This document shows positions 1 to 7,641 of a stretch of 64,000 nucleotides of DNA, in pieces (the first letter of the stretch is position 1; every line of letters starts with the position of its first letter). The translations under genes and the position numbers were made by a program. The stretch covers positions 128,669 through 192,668 of the forward strand of contig JAVJOG010000022.1 in assembly GCA_040216885.1 (NCBI GenBank), given 5' to 3'. This stretch comes from Parvibaculum sp040216885. Its GTDB lineage: Bacteria; Pseudomonadota; Alphaproteobacteria; Parvibaculales; Parvibaculaceae. The notes under the pieces were generated by a model, which was not told the DNA's origin, ran no database searches, and worked only from the letters and a program-made list of their open reading frames with translations.

Positions 1-93
1 GGCATAGGCGATCTTCCACGCGCCGCCATGATGGGCGTGGACGACCTTCTTGACCTTTTTCAGGATGATCGGTTGTTCGTTCTTCGCGGCCAT
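1..93 (-). CDS. motB: MotB flagellar motor protein, N-terminus only (partial)
   Basis: Only the first 31 codons lie in the window; the gene runs off the left edge. The start ATG is the complement of 91-93. The translation begins MAAKNEQPIILKKVKKV and continues with a His/Gly stretch (HAHHGGAWKIAYA), the usual cytoplasmic lead of alphaproteobacterial MotB before its single membrane helix. It follows motA on the same strand with a gap of 21 bases, the standard motA-motB stator order. MotB anchors the stator to peptidoglycan and carries the proton-binding aspartate, but neither the helix nor the OmpA-like domain is visible here. Confidence 0.85.
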   Translation of the reverse strand, partial: MAAKNEQPIILKKVKKVVHAHHGGAWKIAYA

Positions 94-114
94 GCCGGAA
101 CTCCCCGCGCCGCT

Positions 115-984
115 TTAACCGGCGGCGCCGGGCTGCAGCGCGGCGGTCGACTGTTCGACCTCGATGAAGGTCGGGCGTACTTCCGTCATCAGCGCCTTGC
201 GCGCGAATTCGATGGAAACGGCGGGCGCATAGCCTGCCATGTGGGCAAGGAGGCCGGCCTTCATCGACAGGTAGTATTTCGCCTCGGCTTCATAGGTGTT
301 GCGCAGCGACTGCGCCATCGGGCCGAAGAAGCCATAGGCCACGAAGACGCCGAGAAAGGTGCCGACAAGGGCGCCGCCGATGAGGCCGCCCAGCACTTCG
401 GGCGGCTGGTCGATGGAGCCCATGGTCTTGATGACACCGAGCACGGCGGCAACGATGCCGAGTGCGGGCGTGCCGTCGGCGAGGGCCTGGACGGCGGAGA
501 CGATGCGCTCGTGTTCCTGATGATGGGTTTCGAGTTCCTCGTCCATCAACGACTCAAGCTCATGGGCGTTTTCTGTGCCGAGCGTGATCATGCGCAGGTA
601 GTCGCACATGAATTCCACTGCGTGCTTGTCGGCGGCGAAGCGCGGGAACTGGGCGAAGATCGAGGACTCGCCCGGATTTTCGACATGGGCTTCCAAAGCG
701 AGGTTGCCCTTGCCCTTGGCGAGTTTGAAGAGCGTGTATTGCAGGCCGAGCAGTTCGAGGAACGAGGCCTTGTCGTAGCGGGGGCCCTTGAAGAGCGTGG
801 CGAAGATGCCGCCGGCGGCTTTCAGCACCGAGGGCGGATTGGCGATAAAGAAGGCGCCGAGCGCGGCGCCGAGAATGATGACGGCTTCGAAGGGCTGCCA
901 CAAAACCTCGAGGTGCCCGCCCATCGCGGCGTAACCGCCGAAGACGCTCACCAAAACTATTACGATGCCGACGATAAGCCGCAT
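115..984 (-). CDS. motA: MotA, flagellar motor stator proton channel
   Basis: MotA forms the stator ring of the flagellar motor in the inner membrane and, with MotB, couples proton flow to rotation. The 289-residue protein starts MRLIVGIVIVLVSVFGGY, has two N-terminal helices, a cytoplasmic region with charged residues (RMITLGTENAHELESLMDEE) and two C-terminal helices. The conserved proline lies in ADGTPALGIVAAVLG, followed by GGLIGGALVGTFLG. Length matches the family (about 285-295). The reading frame is open 38 codons further upstream, but 984 is chosen because the protein then starts directly with helix 1 and a GGGGC stretch precedes it. motB follows after 21 bases. Confidence 0.95.
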   Translation of the reverse strand: MRLIVGIVIVLVSVFGGYAAMGGHLEVLWQPFEAVIILGAALGAFFIANPPSVLKAAGGIFATLFKGPRYDKASFLELLGLQYTLFKLAKGKGNLALEAHVENPGESSIFAQFPRFAADKHAVEFMCDYLRMITLGTENAHELESLMDEELETHHQEHERIVSAVQALADGTPALGIVAAVLGVIKTMGSIDQPPEVLGGLIGGALVGTFLGVFVAYGFFGPMAQSLRNTYEAEAKYYLSMKAGLLAHMAGYAPAVSIEFARKALMTEVRPTFIEVEQSTAALQPGAAG

Positions 985-1244
985 TTGCCCCAGCACTCTC
1001 TTCGTACGTATCTCGCCCCGCAGACCTGCCGGGATGCAGGCCAGCCCCGCCTTCGCGCCCATTCTTGCGGCGGGGCTCTTAACAGCGGGTTTAACCAAAA
1101 GGATTTGCGCGGATTTTCGCGCGTTTTGCGCCGGATCGTGGTTGCGCGACCCTGGCCGAATGGCTTAAACCGGGCCAAGGCTCTCGCAATGCGTTAACGC
1201 GTTGTTGACAAAGGGGCCGACGGCGAGAGGAAAAAGGCCGCGCG

Positions 1245-1763
1245 ATGAGCGACACCAGGGACGCGAAAATGACGGAGGTGGACGTCCATGACGCGCGCCG
1301 GTTCCGCAATGCGCTCGGCTGGTTCACGACCGGCGTCGCGGTGGTGACGACCCGGGTTCGTGGCGGCGAGCCGATCGGCATTACCGTCAATTCGTTTTCA
1401 TCCGTCTCGCTCGCCCCACCGCTGGTGCTGTGGTGCCTCGACAAGAAGTCGGACACGCTGGAGATGTTCGAGGCGGCGACGCATTTCACGGTCAATGTGC
1501 TGCGCGAGGAGCATCAGGAAATTTCGTCGCGTCTGTCGCGCAAGGGCGATCACAGCCTTGCGGGACTTGCAGTCGTCGAACGCGGGAGCGGGTGTCCGGC
1601 GCTGCGCGACGCGCTTGCCCATTTCGAATGCGAGGTCGAGGCGCGGCACGACGCGGGCGATCATGTGATCATGATCGGACGGGTGCTGAATTTCGATCAT
1701 GCGGAGGATGGACGGCCGCTGCTTTATCATCGCGGCGGCTACCAGATGCTGCCGCCGCTTTAA
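1245..1763 (+). CDS. Flavin reductase-like domain protein
   Basis: A 172-residue protein of the flavin reductase-like, FMN-binding split-barrel family. Such proteins use NAD(P)H to reduce FMN or FAD, often as the partner of a two-component monooxygenase. The N-terminal signature RFRNALGWFTTGVAVVTT, the segment GITVNSFSSVSLAPPLVLWC and the C-terminal HRGGYQMLPPL, which carries a conserved His, are typical. Start is the ATG at 1245; a second ATG at 1269 is possible. It stands alone between motA (divergent) and a convergent MarR gene, with no monooxygenase nearby, so the partner enzyme is unknown. Confidence 0.85.
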   Translation: MSDTRDAKMTEVDVHDARRFRNALGWFTTGVAVVTTRVRGGEPIGITVNSFSSVSLAPPLVLWCLDKKSDTLEMFEAATHFTVNVLREEHQEISSRLSRKGDHSLAGLAVVERGSGCPALRDALAHFECEVEARHDAGDHVIMIGRVLNFDHAEDGRPLLYHRGGYQMLPPL

Positions 1764-1767
1764 GCCT

Positions 1768-2268
1768 TCAGGCGCCGGTTTTTTTGCGGTCGCTTACGTC
1801 GAGTTTCGAGACGTTGTCGCGCATCCGCTTCAGGCAATCGAGCATCGTCAGATAATCCTTGCGCGCAACGCCTTCGATCGCCGTGCCGTGGATGGCGGCG
1901 TAGTGTTCCTGACCGACATGCTTGTTGGCGTGGAGCAGCGGTGTCAGAAAGATGCATTTCGCGCGGCCGTCGGTCGGGTGGGTTCGGCGTTCGACCAGCC
2001 CCAGTGCCTCAAGCTCCGCGACATAGATGCCGACCGAGACCTTATGGATGCTGAGCGCGTTGGCAAGCTCGGTCTGTGTCTGACCGTCGTTCTGCAACAA
2101 TTCGATGACGATGCGGGTCTGGTTGCGCGTCAGGCCGGTGCGCCGGTCATAGACGGCGGCGAGCAGGGTTCCGAGATCATTGATGACTTCGAGGAAATGC
2201 TGGGGCGAGAGCAGGTCGTCCGAAGGCGGCGCCTGTTCCGGCACGATGTCGATTTTTGCTCGCGACAT
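1768..2268 (-). CDS. MarR-family transcriptional regulator
   Basis: A 166-residue winged-helix protein. The recognition part reads QTQTELANALSIHKVSVGIYVAELEALGLVERR followed by the wing HPTDGRAKCIFLTP, the classical MarR pattern TDGRA. Long N- and C-terminal helices would form the dimer interface. The start at 2268 is preceded by a G-rich stretch and fits family length; the frame is open further upstream but that part is low-complexity. The gene ends 4 bases from the convergent flavin reductase and is divergent from the exbB operon, so it may control that operon or itself through the shared 257-bp region. The ligand is unknown. Confidence 0.85.
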   Translation of the reverse strand: MSRAKIDIVPEQAPPSDDLLSPQHFLEVINDLGTLLAAVYDRRTGLTRNQTRIVIELLQNDGQTQTELANALSIHKVSVGIYVAELEALGLVERRTHPTDGRAKCIFLTPLLHANKHVGQEHYAAIHGTAIEGVARKDYLTMLDCLKRMRDNVSKLDVSDRKKTGA

Positions 2269-2420
2269 GCCTGTCTGCCCCCTCGATCTTCGCCGATCAA
2301 TCGTCCGATACTCGTATATTGAAGCTATCGCCGCAGCGAGGCCACGGAATTTACACTGAACAAAAAAAATGATGCCATGCCGCGCTTGATCGCTTGACGG
2401 CTCGGCCCGGCGGTGATTTC

Positions 2421-2435
2421 GTAAATGAAGTTTAC
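2421..2435. promoter_or_regulatory. Candidate operator: 15-bp imperfect palindrome upstream of exbB
   Basis: GTAAATGAAGTTTAC has perfect 5-bp arms (GTAAA/TTTAC) and sits in an AT-rich patch in the divergent region between the marR-type gene (start 2268) and exbB (start 2526). Position and symmetry suit a MarR or other dimeric repressor site. No -35/-10 pair was placed with confidence. Confidence 0.35.
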
Positions 2436-2525
2436 TAAAATGAACCGCCGCCGTCACGCTCTTTTGGGGGAGGGACGGAAGGTTGTGGCGGATCGCGTAG
2501 CTGGTCAGTCGGGAGGAAGTCGAGA

Positions 2526-3284
2526 ATGCCTGAGGAAACGCCCGTAAACGATGAAGCCGCGGTAGAAGGCGCCGGGGAGGCGCTGAACGGCGCCGCGGAG
2601 ATTATCGCCGAATCGGGGGGCGCCGAGGCCTGGTATGCGCTCGGGCCGCTGCTCGACAAGGGCGGACCGATCGTCGCGATCCTGCTGGTCCTGTCCGTCA
2701 TCTCGGCGGCGGTGATCCTGCTCAAGATATTCCAGTTCTGGTCAGCCGGGCTTTCGCGCCGCAGCTTCGTCGACCCGGCGGTCGACCGCATCGAGGCGGG
2801 CGACGCGGCGGGCGCGCTCGACATCCTCAAGAAGCACAAGACGCCGCTGGCCCGCGCCATGGCGGCCGGCGTGCGCGCAAAGGTGCGCGGCGATTTGCGC
2901 GACGAGGACGTTGCGGCGGAAATCGCGCGCGTCGGTGCGATGGAACTCGGCGCGCTGCAGCGCTACCTGCGCTGGCTCGAAGTGATCGGCATCATTTCGC
3001 CGTTGCTCGGCCTGCTCGGCACCGTGATCGGCATGATCCAGGCGTTCCAGCGGCTCGAGGAAGCGGGAACGCAGGTCGATCCGGCGCTGCTGTCGGGCGG
3101 CATCTGGGTGGCGCTGCTGACGACGGCGGTGGGCCTGATCGTCGCGCTGCCGGCGATTACCGCGCTCAACCTTCTCGAAGGCAAGATCGACCAGGTCCGG
3201 TTGTCAATGCGCGATGCTTCGGCGCGCGTGATCGCGGCGCTACATGCGCGGCCGGGTGCGGGCGCGGCGAGAGCCGCGCAGTAA
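2526..3284 (+). CDS. exbB: ExbB/TolQ/MotA-family proton channel
   Basis: ExbB-type proteins form the pentameric inner-membrane proton channel that, with ExbD, energises TonB. The 252-residue protein has a polar periplasmic N-terminus (residues 1-45), a first helix (GPIVAILLVLSVISAAVILL), a large cytoplasmic loop, and two C-terminal helices with the family motif LLGLLGTVIGMIQAF and GGIWVALLTTAVGLIVALPA. Start ATG 2526 has a strong GGAGGAAG ribosome site. First gene of a four-gene operon (exbB-exbD-exbD-tonB-like) with gaps or overlaps under 25 bases. Confidence 0.93.
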   Translation: MPEETPVNDEAAVEGAGEALNGAAEIIAESGGAEAWYALGPLLDKGGPIVAILLVLSVISAAVILLKIFQFWSAGLSRRSFVDPAVDRIEAGDAAGALDILKKHKTPLARAMAAGVRAKVRGDLRDEDVAAEIARVGAMELGALQRYLRWLEVIGIISPLLGLLGTVIGMIQAFQRLEEAGTQVDPALLSGGIWVALLTTAVGLIVALPAITALNLLEGKIDQVRLSMRDASARVIAALHARPGAGAARAAQ

Positions 3285-3306
3285 GACGAACGGGGAGCCA
3301 ACGCTC

Positions 3307-3714
3307 ATGTTCGACGAACCCGCACGGCGGAGAAACATGGCCAGCCTGACGCCGCTGATCGACGTGGTGTTTCTGCTGCTTATTTTCTTCATGCTGACGA
3401 CCTCGTTCCTGAAGACGCAATCCCTGTCGGTGGTGACGCCGGCGCCGAGTGCCGACGAACTGCCGACGGATGCGCGCGTCGTCGAAATCTGGCTGATGGG
3501 CGACGGGACGTTGCGCGTCGACGGGACGCCGGTGGAGCGCGAGAAGCTGGCCGATGCCGTCAAGGCTGGCATCGGCGCTCGCAAGGACATGACCGTGACA
3601 ATTCTCGCCGAGAGCGGGTCGAAGACGCAGGCCTTCGTTTCCGCCATCGAGGCGGCGCGGCAGGCTGGTGCCCATGACGTCGGCACGGCACGGGTGGAGA
3701 AGATCACGCCATGA
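3307..3714 (+). CDS. exbD: ExbD/TolR-family biopolymer transport protein (first copy)
   Basis: A 135-residue ExbD: a short cytoplasmic lead with RRRNMASLTPLIDVVFLLLIFF, where the Asp of the membrane helix (LIDVVF) is the conserved proton-carrying residue, followed by a periplasmic domain of about 95 residues. The start at 3307 is chosen because MFDEPARRRN gives normal ExbD length and follows a GGGGAGC ribosome site; the frame continues upstream into exbB. Its stop codon overlaps the start of a second, divergent exbD (ATGA arrangement). Confidence 0.92.
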   Translation: MFDEPARRRNMASLTPLIDVVFLLLIFFMLTTSFLKTQSLSVVTPAPSADELPTDARVVEIWLMGDGTLRVDGTPVEREKLADAVKAGIGARKDMTVTILAESGSKTQAFVSAIEAARQAGAHDVGTARVEKITP

Positions 3715-4118
3715 TGAGCGACATCGATCAGGATCCGCCACGGCGCCAGTTCGAGACCTTGATCCCGCTGATCAATGTCGTGTTCCTGCTGCTGATCTTC
3801 TTCCTGCTCGCGGGCACCATGACGCCCGCCGACAATGTGGCGGTGAAACTGCCGGTCGGTGCGTTGAACGACGCGGAGCGCGAGATGCCGGCGACCTTGC
3901 TTGTCGAGGCCGATGGTTTCGTGTGGCTTGGCGAGCGGGTGGTCGATCCGAAGATCGCGCATGGTCCGCTCCGCGAATATCTGGCCGACAAGGGCATGGA
4001 CCGCGTCGCCGTCAAGGCGGATGCGGAAGCATCGGCGGAATCGTTGCTGCTGCTGATGGAGGCGTTGCGCGAAATCGGCGTGAAGCAGGTAACGATCGTG
4101 ACAGAGAGAGGCCGGTAG
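3711..4118 (+). CDS. exbD: ExbD/TolR-family protein (second copy, Asp replaced by Asn)
   Basis: A second 135-residue ExbD-like protein. The helix motif reads PLINVVFLLLIFFLL: the position that is Asp in the first copy (LIDVVF) is Asn here (LINVVF). The periplasmic part (AVKLPVGALNDAEREMPATLLVEADG) has the ExbD fold pattern. Paired ExbD paralogs occur in several ExbBD systems; the Asp-to-Asn change suggests this copy cannot carry the proton itself and plays a structural or regulatory role in a mixed dimer (inference). Translationally coupled to the first exbD by overlap, and 2 bases separate it from the next gene. Confidence 0.9.
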   Translation: MMSDIDQDPPRRQFETLIPLINVVFLLLIFFLLAGTMTPADNVAVKLPVGALNDAEREMPATLLVEADGFVWLGERVVDPKIAHGPLREYLADKGMDRVAVKADAEASAESLLLLMEALREIGVKQVTIVTERGR

Positions 4119-4120
4119 CG

Positions 4121-4963
4121 ATGGCGGCGGCAGCGCATAACGGGGTGCTGGCGGCGATGGAGGGCCGGACGTTCAACATCCGGAAGTTCATCCTCGTTTC
4201 GATCCTGCTGCACATGCTGCTGTTTCTGGCGATGTTGCTGACGGTGGGCGGTATTTTCGGCGGGCCGGGACCGGGCGGCGGCGACTCCGTGACATTCGAG
4301 CTTTCGGCGGGTGTGGCCAACGACCGTTTCGCGGCGCCGCCCGAGCCCGTTGCCGAACCGGAAATTCCGCAGCCCGAGCCCGTGATCGTGCCGCCGAAGA
4401 AGCCGGAGGCGCCGCCGCGACGTTCCGAGGAAACGCCGCCGCCGGAAGAAGAGGCCGAAGAGATCAAGGAAGTCGTCGATGCCGCGCAGGCGGGCGGCGG
4501 CGTCGATGCGGGCCAGGCGCTGGGCGCCGGCGGCGATGCGGCCGAGACGATCCTCAACCGCAAGGGCGATTCCCTGTCGGCCGGGCAAATCCGCGCGCAG
4601 GTGGTGGGCAAGACCTTTCATCTCGAGATGGGGCGGCTCGACCAGCAGGGCGGCAACCGGCTGACCAACACGATCATCCAGCTCAACGCGGACGGGACGA
4701 CAAAAATCACGCTGATCCAGTATTTCCACCGGATGTATCATTCGCAAGGTTCGGGCACGCGCAGCCGCAGCGGGCGCGGCACATGGTGGATCGAAGGCAA
4801 CCGCTGGTGCCACAGTTCGCCCGAAATCCAGTATGGCACGCGCGACTGCTACGACATGACGCGCGAGGGCAATATCGTGCGGCTCTACTATGCGCCCTGC
4901 AGCGGGACTTCCTCGCAGCTTTGCCGGAGCGGCCGTATCGCCGCCGAAGGCGAAATCCGCTAG
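4121..4963 (+). CDS. TonB-like energy-transducing protein with atypical periplasmic C-terminal domain
   Basis: Last gene of the exbB-exbD-exbD operon. The 280-residue protein has a short cytoplasmic lead, one membrane helix (residues about 24-46, with the His-containing start ILVSILLHMLLFLAMLL as in TonB/TolA), and a Pro/Glu-rich spacer (about 66-106; PPEPVAEPEIPQPEPVIVPP). The C-terminal 125 residues do not show a TonB C-terminal pattern. They read instead as a compact beta-rich domain with GTWWIEGNRWC and four cysteines (230, 243, 260, 268), resembling small secreted lipocalin/DUF995-type domains. The start at 4121 removes an out-of-place extension overlapping both exbD genes. Function of the C-terminal domain is unknown. 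Confidence 0.75.
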   Translation: MAAAAHNGVLAAMEGRTFNIRKFILVSILLHMLLFLAMLLTVGGIFGGPGPGGGDSVTFELSAGVANDRFAAPPEPVAEPEIPQPEPVIVPPKKPEAPPRRSEETPPPEEEAEEIKEVVDAAQAGGGVDAGQALGAGGDAAETILNRKGDSLSAGQIRAQVVGKTFHLEMGRLDQQGGNRLTNTIIQLNADGTTKITLIQYFHRMYHSQGSGTRSRSGRGTWWIEGNRWCHSSPEIQYGTRDCYDMTREGNIVRLYYAPCSGTSSQLCRSGRIAAEGEIR

Positions 4964-5047
4964 CACACTCTTTCCTCCGCTGTTTTGCGCCGCCCGGCTC
5001 CCATCTGCTAGACAGGTCTGGCTGTAAATCCGTGGGAGGCCGACGTC

Positions 5048-5917
5048 ATGGGCAAGGTTGCATTTCTCGGGCTCGGGGTGATGGGATACCCGATGGCCGG
5101 GCATCTCAGGAAAGCCGGGCATGACGTAACCGTCTACAACCGGACGGCGGCCAAGGCGGCGCGCTGGACGGACGAGCATGGCGGTGCGAGCGCGGCAACA
5201 CCGAAGGACGCGGCGCGGGATGCCGAAATCGTTTTTGCCTGTGTCGGCAATGACGACGATTTGCGGCAGGTGACATGCGGGTCCGATGGTGCCTTCGACG
5301 GCATGGCGCGCGGCGCGGTTTTCGTCGATCACACGACGGCATCTGCGACGATCGCGCGCGAGCTTCATGCGCTGGCGGCGACGAAAGGGATCGGCTTTGT
5401 CGACGCGCCGGTTTCGGGCGGGCAGGCGGGGGCCGAGAACGGCGTGCTGACCGTGATGGCGGGCGGCGACCCGGCCGACTTCGCCAGGGCCGAGCCGGCA
5501 ATTGCGGCCTATGCGCGGATGGCGCGGCTGATGGGACCGAGCGGCGCCGGGCAGCTCACCAAGATGGTCAACCAGATTTGTATTGCAGGGCTCGTGGAAG
5601 GGCTTTCCGAGGGCATCCATTTTGCGAAGTGCGCGGGCCTCGACGCCGCCGCCGTCATCGAGGTGATCTCGAAGGGCGCGGCGCAAAGCTGGCAGATGGA
5701 AAACCGTTACAAGACGATGATAGACGGCAAATTCGACCACGGATTCGCTGTCGACTGGATGCGCAAGGATCTCGCCATATGTCTTGACGAGGCGCGCAAG
5801 AACGGCGCGCATCTGCCGGTGACCGCAACGGTCGACCAGTTTTACTCGGAGGTGCAGGCAATGGGCGGCAAACGCTGGGATACGTCGAGCCTGATTGCGC
5901 GCCTGGAGCGGAAATGA
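5048..5917 (+). CDS. Beta-hydroxyacid dehydrogenase (3-hydroxyisobutyrate dehydrogenase family)
   Basis: A 289-residue NAD(P)-dependent oxidoreductase. The N-terminal Rossmann motif is GLGVMGYPMAGHL; the substrate-binding motif is DAPVSGGQAGAENG; the catalytic lysine lies in GQLTKMVNQI; and WMRKDLAICLDEA near the end is typical of the GLYR1/GarR/MmsB superfamily. The true valine-pathway MmsB of this window is a separate gene at 10989-11879, so this copy probably has another substrate. Its stop overlaps the start of a decarboxylase (ATGA), which suggests that the two act in one pathway. Substrate not predictable from sequence. Confidence 0.85.
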   Translation: MGKVAFLGLGVMGYPMAGHLRKAGHDVTVYNRTAAKAARWTDEHGGASAATPKDAARDAEIVFACVGNDDDLRQVTCGSDGAFDGMARGAVFVDHTTASATIARELHALAATKGIGFVDAPVSGGQAGAENGVLTVMAGGDPADFARAEPAIAAYARMARLMGPSGAGQLTKMVNQICIAGLVEGLSEGIHFAKCAGLDAAAVIEVISKGAAQSWQMENRYKTMIDGKFDHGFAVDWMRKDLAICLDEARKNGAHLPVTATVDQFYSEVQAMGGKRWDTSSLIARLERK

Positions 5918-7062
5918 GCAGCGCCGCGCGCGAGCTGCGCTTTGCTTCCGTCGCCGATGTAATCGCGAGGCTCAATCCGTCCTATCCGGTGTTCTGTGTT
6001 TTTCCGGATGTGCTGCGGGAGCGGGCGCGCGATTTCGTGGACGGGTTTCCGGGCACGGTTCTTTACGCGGTCAAATGCAATCCGCATCCTTTCGTGCTGA
6101 AAGCCTTGTGGGAAGGCGGCATTCGGCATTTCGACACCGCGTCGATTTCGGAAATCGCCAAGGTCAGCGAGCAGTTGCCCGAGGCGCATTGCTATTTCAA
6201 CCATCCGGTGAAGGGGCGCGGCGCGCTGGAGGCTGCGGCCGATGTCTACGGTCTCAAGGATTATGTTGTCGACACGCTGAGCGAACTCGACAAGGTCACG
6301 GAGATTGCCGGCACCGACATCACCATCGAAGTCCGGATCGCGACACCGAAGGGCAAGGCCGTTTACGATCTCTCGTCGAAATTCGGCGCGACGCCCGATG
6401 AGGCGGTGGCACTGTTGGCGGAGACTTCGCGGCGCGGCTGCAGCACGGCGCTCGCGTTTCATGTCGGCAGCCAGTGCCTCGACCCGGACGCTTACCGGGT
6501 GGCGATGGAAATGTCGGCGGATGTGGCGGCGCGGGCCGGCGTCAAACTCGAATATCTCGATATCGGCGGTGGCTTTCCGGCGATCCACGGCGTCGATGTC
6601 GCTTCGCTGCAGGGCTATTTCGATGTCATCGCCGCGACGAAAGAAAGGCTCGGCCTCGACATGCCGCTTTTTGCGGAGCCGGGCCGCGCGCTGGTGGCGG
6701 AAGGCGGCTCGGTGTTGACGCAAGTACATCTCAGGAAGGGCGACAACCTCTATATCAATGACGGCATCTATGGATGCCTGTCGGAAATCCGTGACGGCGA
6801 TTTCGATCCGCCGGTGCGCGCGATCTCGAAAGAGGGACCGGTCGAGGGCGCGCTCCGGCCGTTCCGGATTTTCGGGCCGACCTGCGACAGCCTCGACGTT
6901 CTGAAGCAGAAATTCGATTTGCCGGAGTCCATTCGTGAGGGTGACTGGATCGAGTTTGGACTGATGGGGGCCTATTCGATCGGGATGCAGACCGGCTTCA
7001 ACGGTTTCGTTACCGATACGATCGTGCGTATCGACGGGCCGCAGGACGGATTCATTTCTTAA
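5914..7062 (+). CDS. Ornithine/diaminopimelate-type PLP decarboxylase (fold III)
   Basis: A 382-residue group IV (alanine racemase fold) decarboxylase. The PLP lysine is in YAVKCNPHPFVLKAL (about residue 52), the cofactor-binding loops are HVGSQC, GGGFP and EPGRALV, and the C-terminal catalytic CDSLDVL replaces the SGD-type sequence, as in ornithine/lysine decarboxylases rather than LysA. GLMGAYSIGMQTGFNGF is the usual end. ATG overlaps the stop of the upstream dehydrogenase. It probably makes putrescine or cadaverine; the coupling to a beta-hydroxyacid dehydrogenase is unusual for simple polyamine synthesis. Overall family call is firm, substrate is not. Confidence 0.88.
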   Translation: MSSAARELRFASVADVIARLNPSYPVFCVFPDVLRERARDFVDGFPGTVLYAVKCNPHPFVLKALWEGGIRHFDTASISEIAKVSEQLPEAHCYFNHPVKGRGALEAAADVYGLKDYVVDTLSELDKVTEIAGTDITIEVRIATPKGKAVYDLSSKFGATPDEAVALLAETSRRGCSTALAFHVGSQCLDPDAYRVAMEMSADVAARAGVKLEYLDIGGGFPAIHGVDVASLQGYFDVIAATKERLGLDMPLFAEPGRALVAEGGSVLTQVHLRKGDNLYINDGIYGCLSEIRDGDFDPPVRAISKEGPVEGALRPFRIFGPTCDSLDVLKQKFDLPESIREGDWIEFGLMGAYSIGMQTGFNGFVTDTIVRIDGPQDGFIS

Positions 7063-7113
7063 CCATTGGCGGTCGACACGATTCTCCGTTCACGGATCGT
7101 TCGCAAATTAACG

Positions 7114-7141
7114 TTGACTTTTATGTTAACGTTGCTAACAT
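7114..7141 (+). promoter_or_regulatory. Promoter with TetR-type operator
   Basis: TTGACT (7114-7119) and TAACAT (7136-7141), 16 bp apart, form a plausible sigma-70 promoter. The 19-bp palindrome ATGTTAACGTTGCTAACAT (7123-7141) covers the spacer and the -10 box, as expected for an autorepressing TetR protein. An extra TTAACGTT at 7108-7115 repeats the left part (7126-7133) 18 bp upstream. The tetR-type gene starts at 7186. Confidence 0.6.
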
Positions 7142-7185
7142 GGCGAATATTGAGACAAAGAGGGAACGATAGGGCGGGTTGATAT

Positions 7186-7641
7186 ATGCGGGCGCGGCTT
7201 CGCGGACAGAAAACTTCCTATCATCACGGCGACTTGAGGCGCGGGCTGATGGATGCCGCGATCACGCTGATCGACATTCGCGGGCGGCATGCGCTGACGA
7301 TGCGCGAAGCGGCGCGGCGCGCCGGCGTTTCGGAAGCGGCGCCCTACCGGCATTTCGCCAATCTCGACGAGCTGTTGGGGGCGGTAGCGCTGGAGGGCTA
7401 CGAGATATTGATCGGGGATCTCGAAACGGCGTCGAGCGCGCGGGCGTTGCATGACGCCTATCTCGCGTTCGCCGACGACTTTCCCGGCCGTTATGAGTTG
7501 ATGTTCGGACGTCTCGGGGACCGCAAGGCGGCGGCCAGACGCCGCAAGCTGGTGGACGAAGTTGCAGACCTCACCGAGGAGGCGGGCGGCCTTGCGGCGC
7601 TTCACGGCATCGCGTCGCTGAGGCTGGCAGGGCTTGGTTAG
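7186..7641 (+). CDS. TetR/AcrR-family regulator, short form
   Basis: A 151-residue TetR-type protein. The DNA-binding domain is clear: YHHGDLRRGLMDAAITLI, then TMREAARRAGVSEAAPYRHFANLDELL, matching the WHG subgroup of TetR regulators. The C-terminal ligand domain is about 40 residues shorter than in the usual 190-residue relatives: the segment GRYELMFGRLG runs quickly into the closing LAALHGIASLRLAGLG, as if an internal stretch were missing. The start at 7186 places the whole HTH in frame. The gene ends by a 4-base overlap with the convergent hemB. It probably represses itself through the palindrome at 7123-7141; the ligand and other targets are unknown. Confidence 0.85.
   Translation: MRARLRGQKTSYHHGDLRRGLMDAAITLIDIRGRHALTMREAARRAGVSEAAPYRHFANLDELLGAVALEGYEILIGDLETASSARALHDAYLAFADDFPGRYELMFGRLGDRKAAARRRKLVDEVADLTEEAGGLAALHGIASLRLAGLG

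Noticed and set aside
1191..1209. GCGTTAACGC palindrome and TTGACA before the flavin reductase gene
   Set aside because: No matching -10 at the right distance; the palindrome is 10 bp and could be chance.
1768..1800. Terminator between the flavin reductase and marR genes (T-run at about 1785)
   Set aside because: The stem is only 4 bp and lies in coding sequence of the convergent gene.
3728..5812. A minus-strand frame of nearly 700 codons opposite the exb operon
   Set aside because: Arg-rich shadow of exbD, the TonB-like gene and the dehydrogenase, all of which are supported by motifs.
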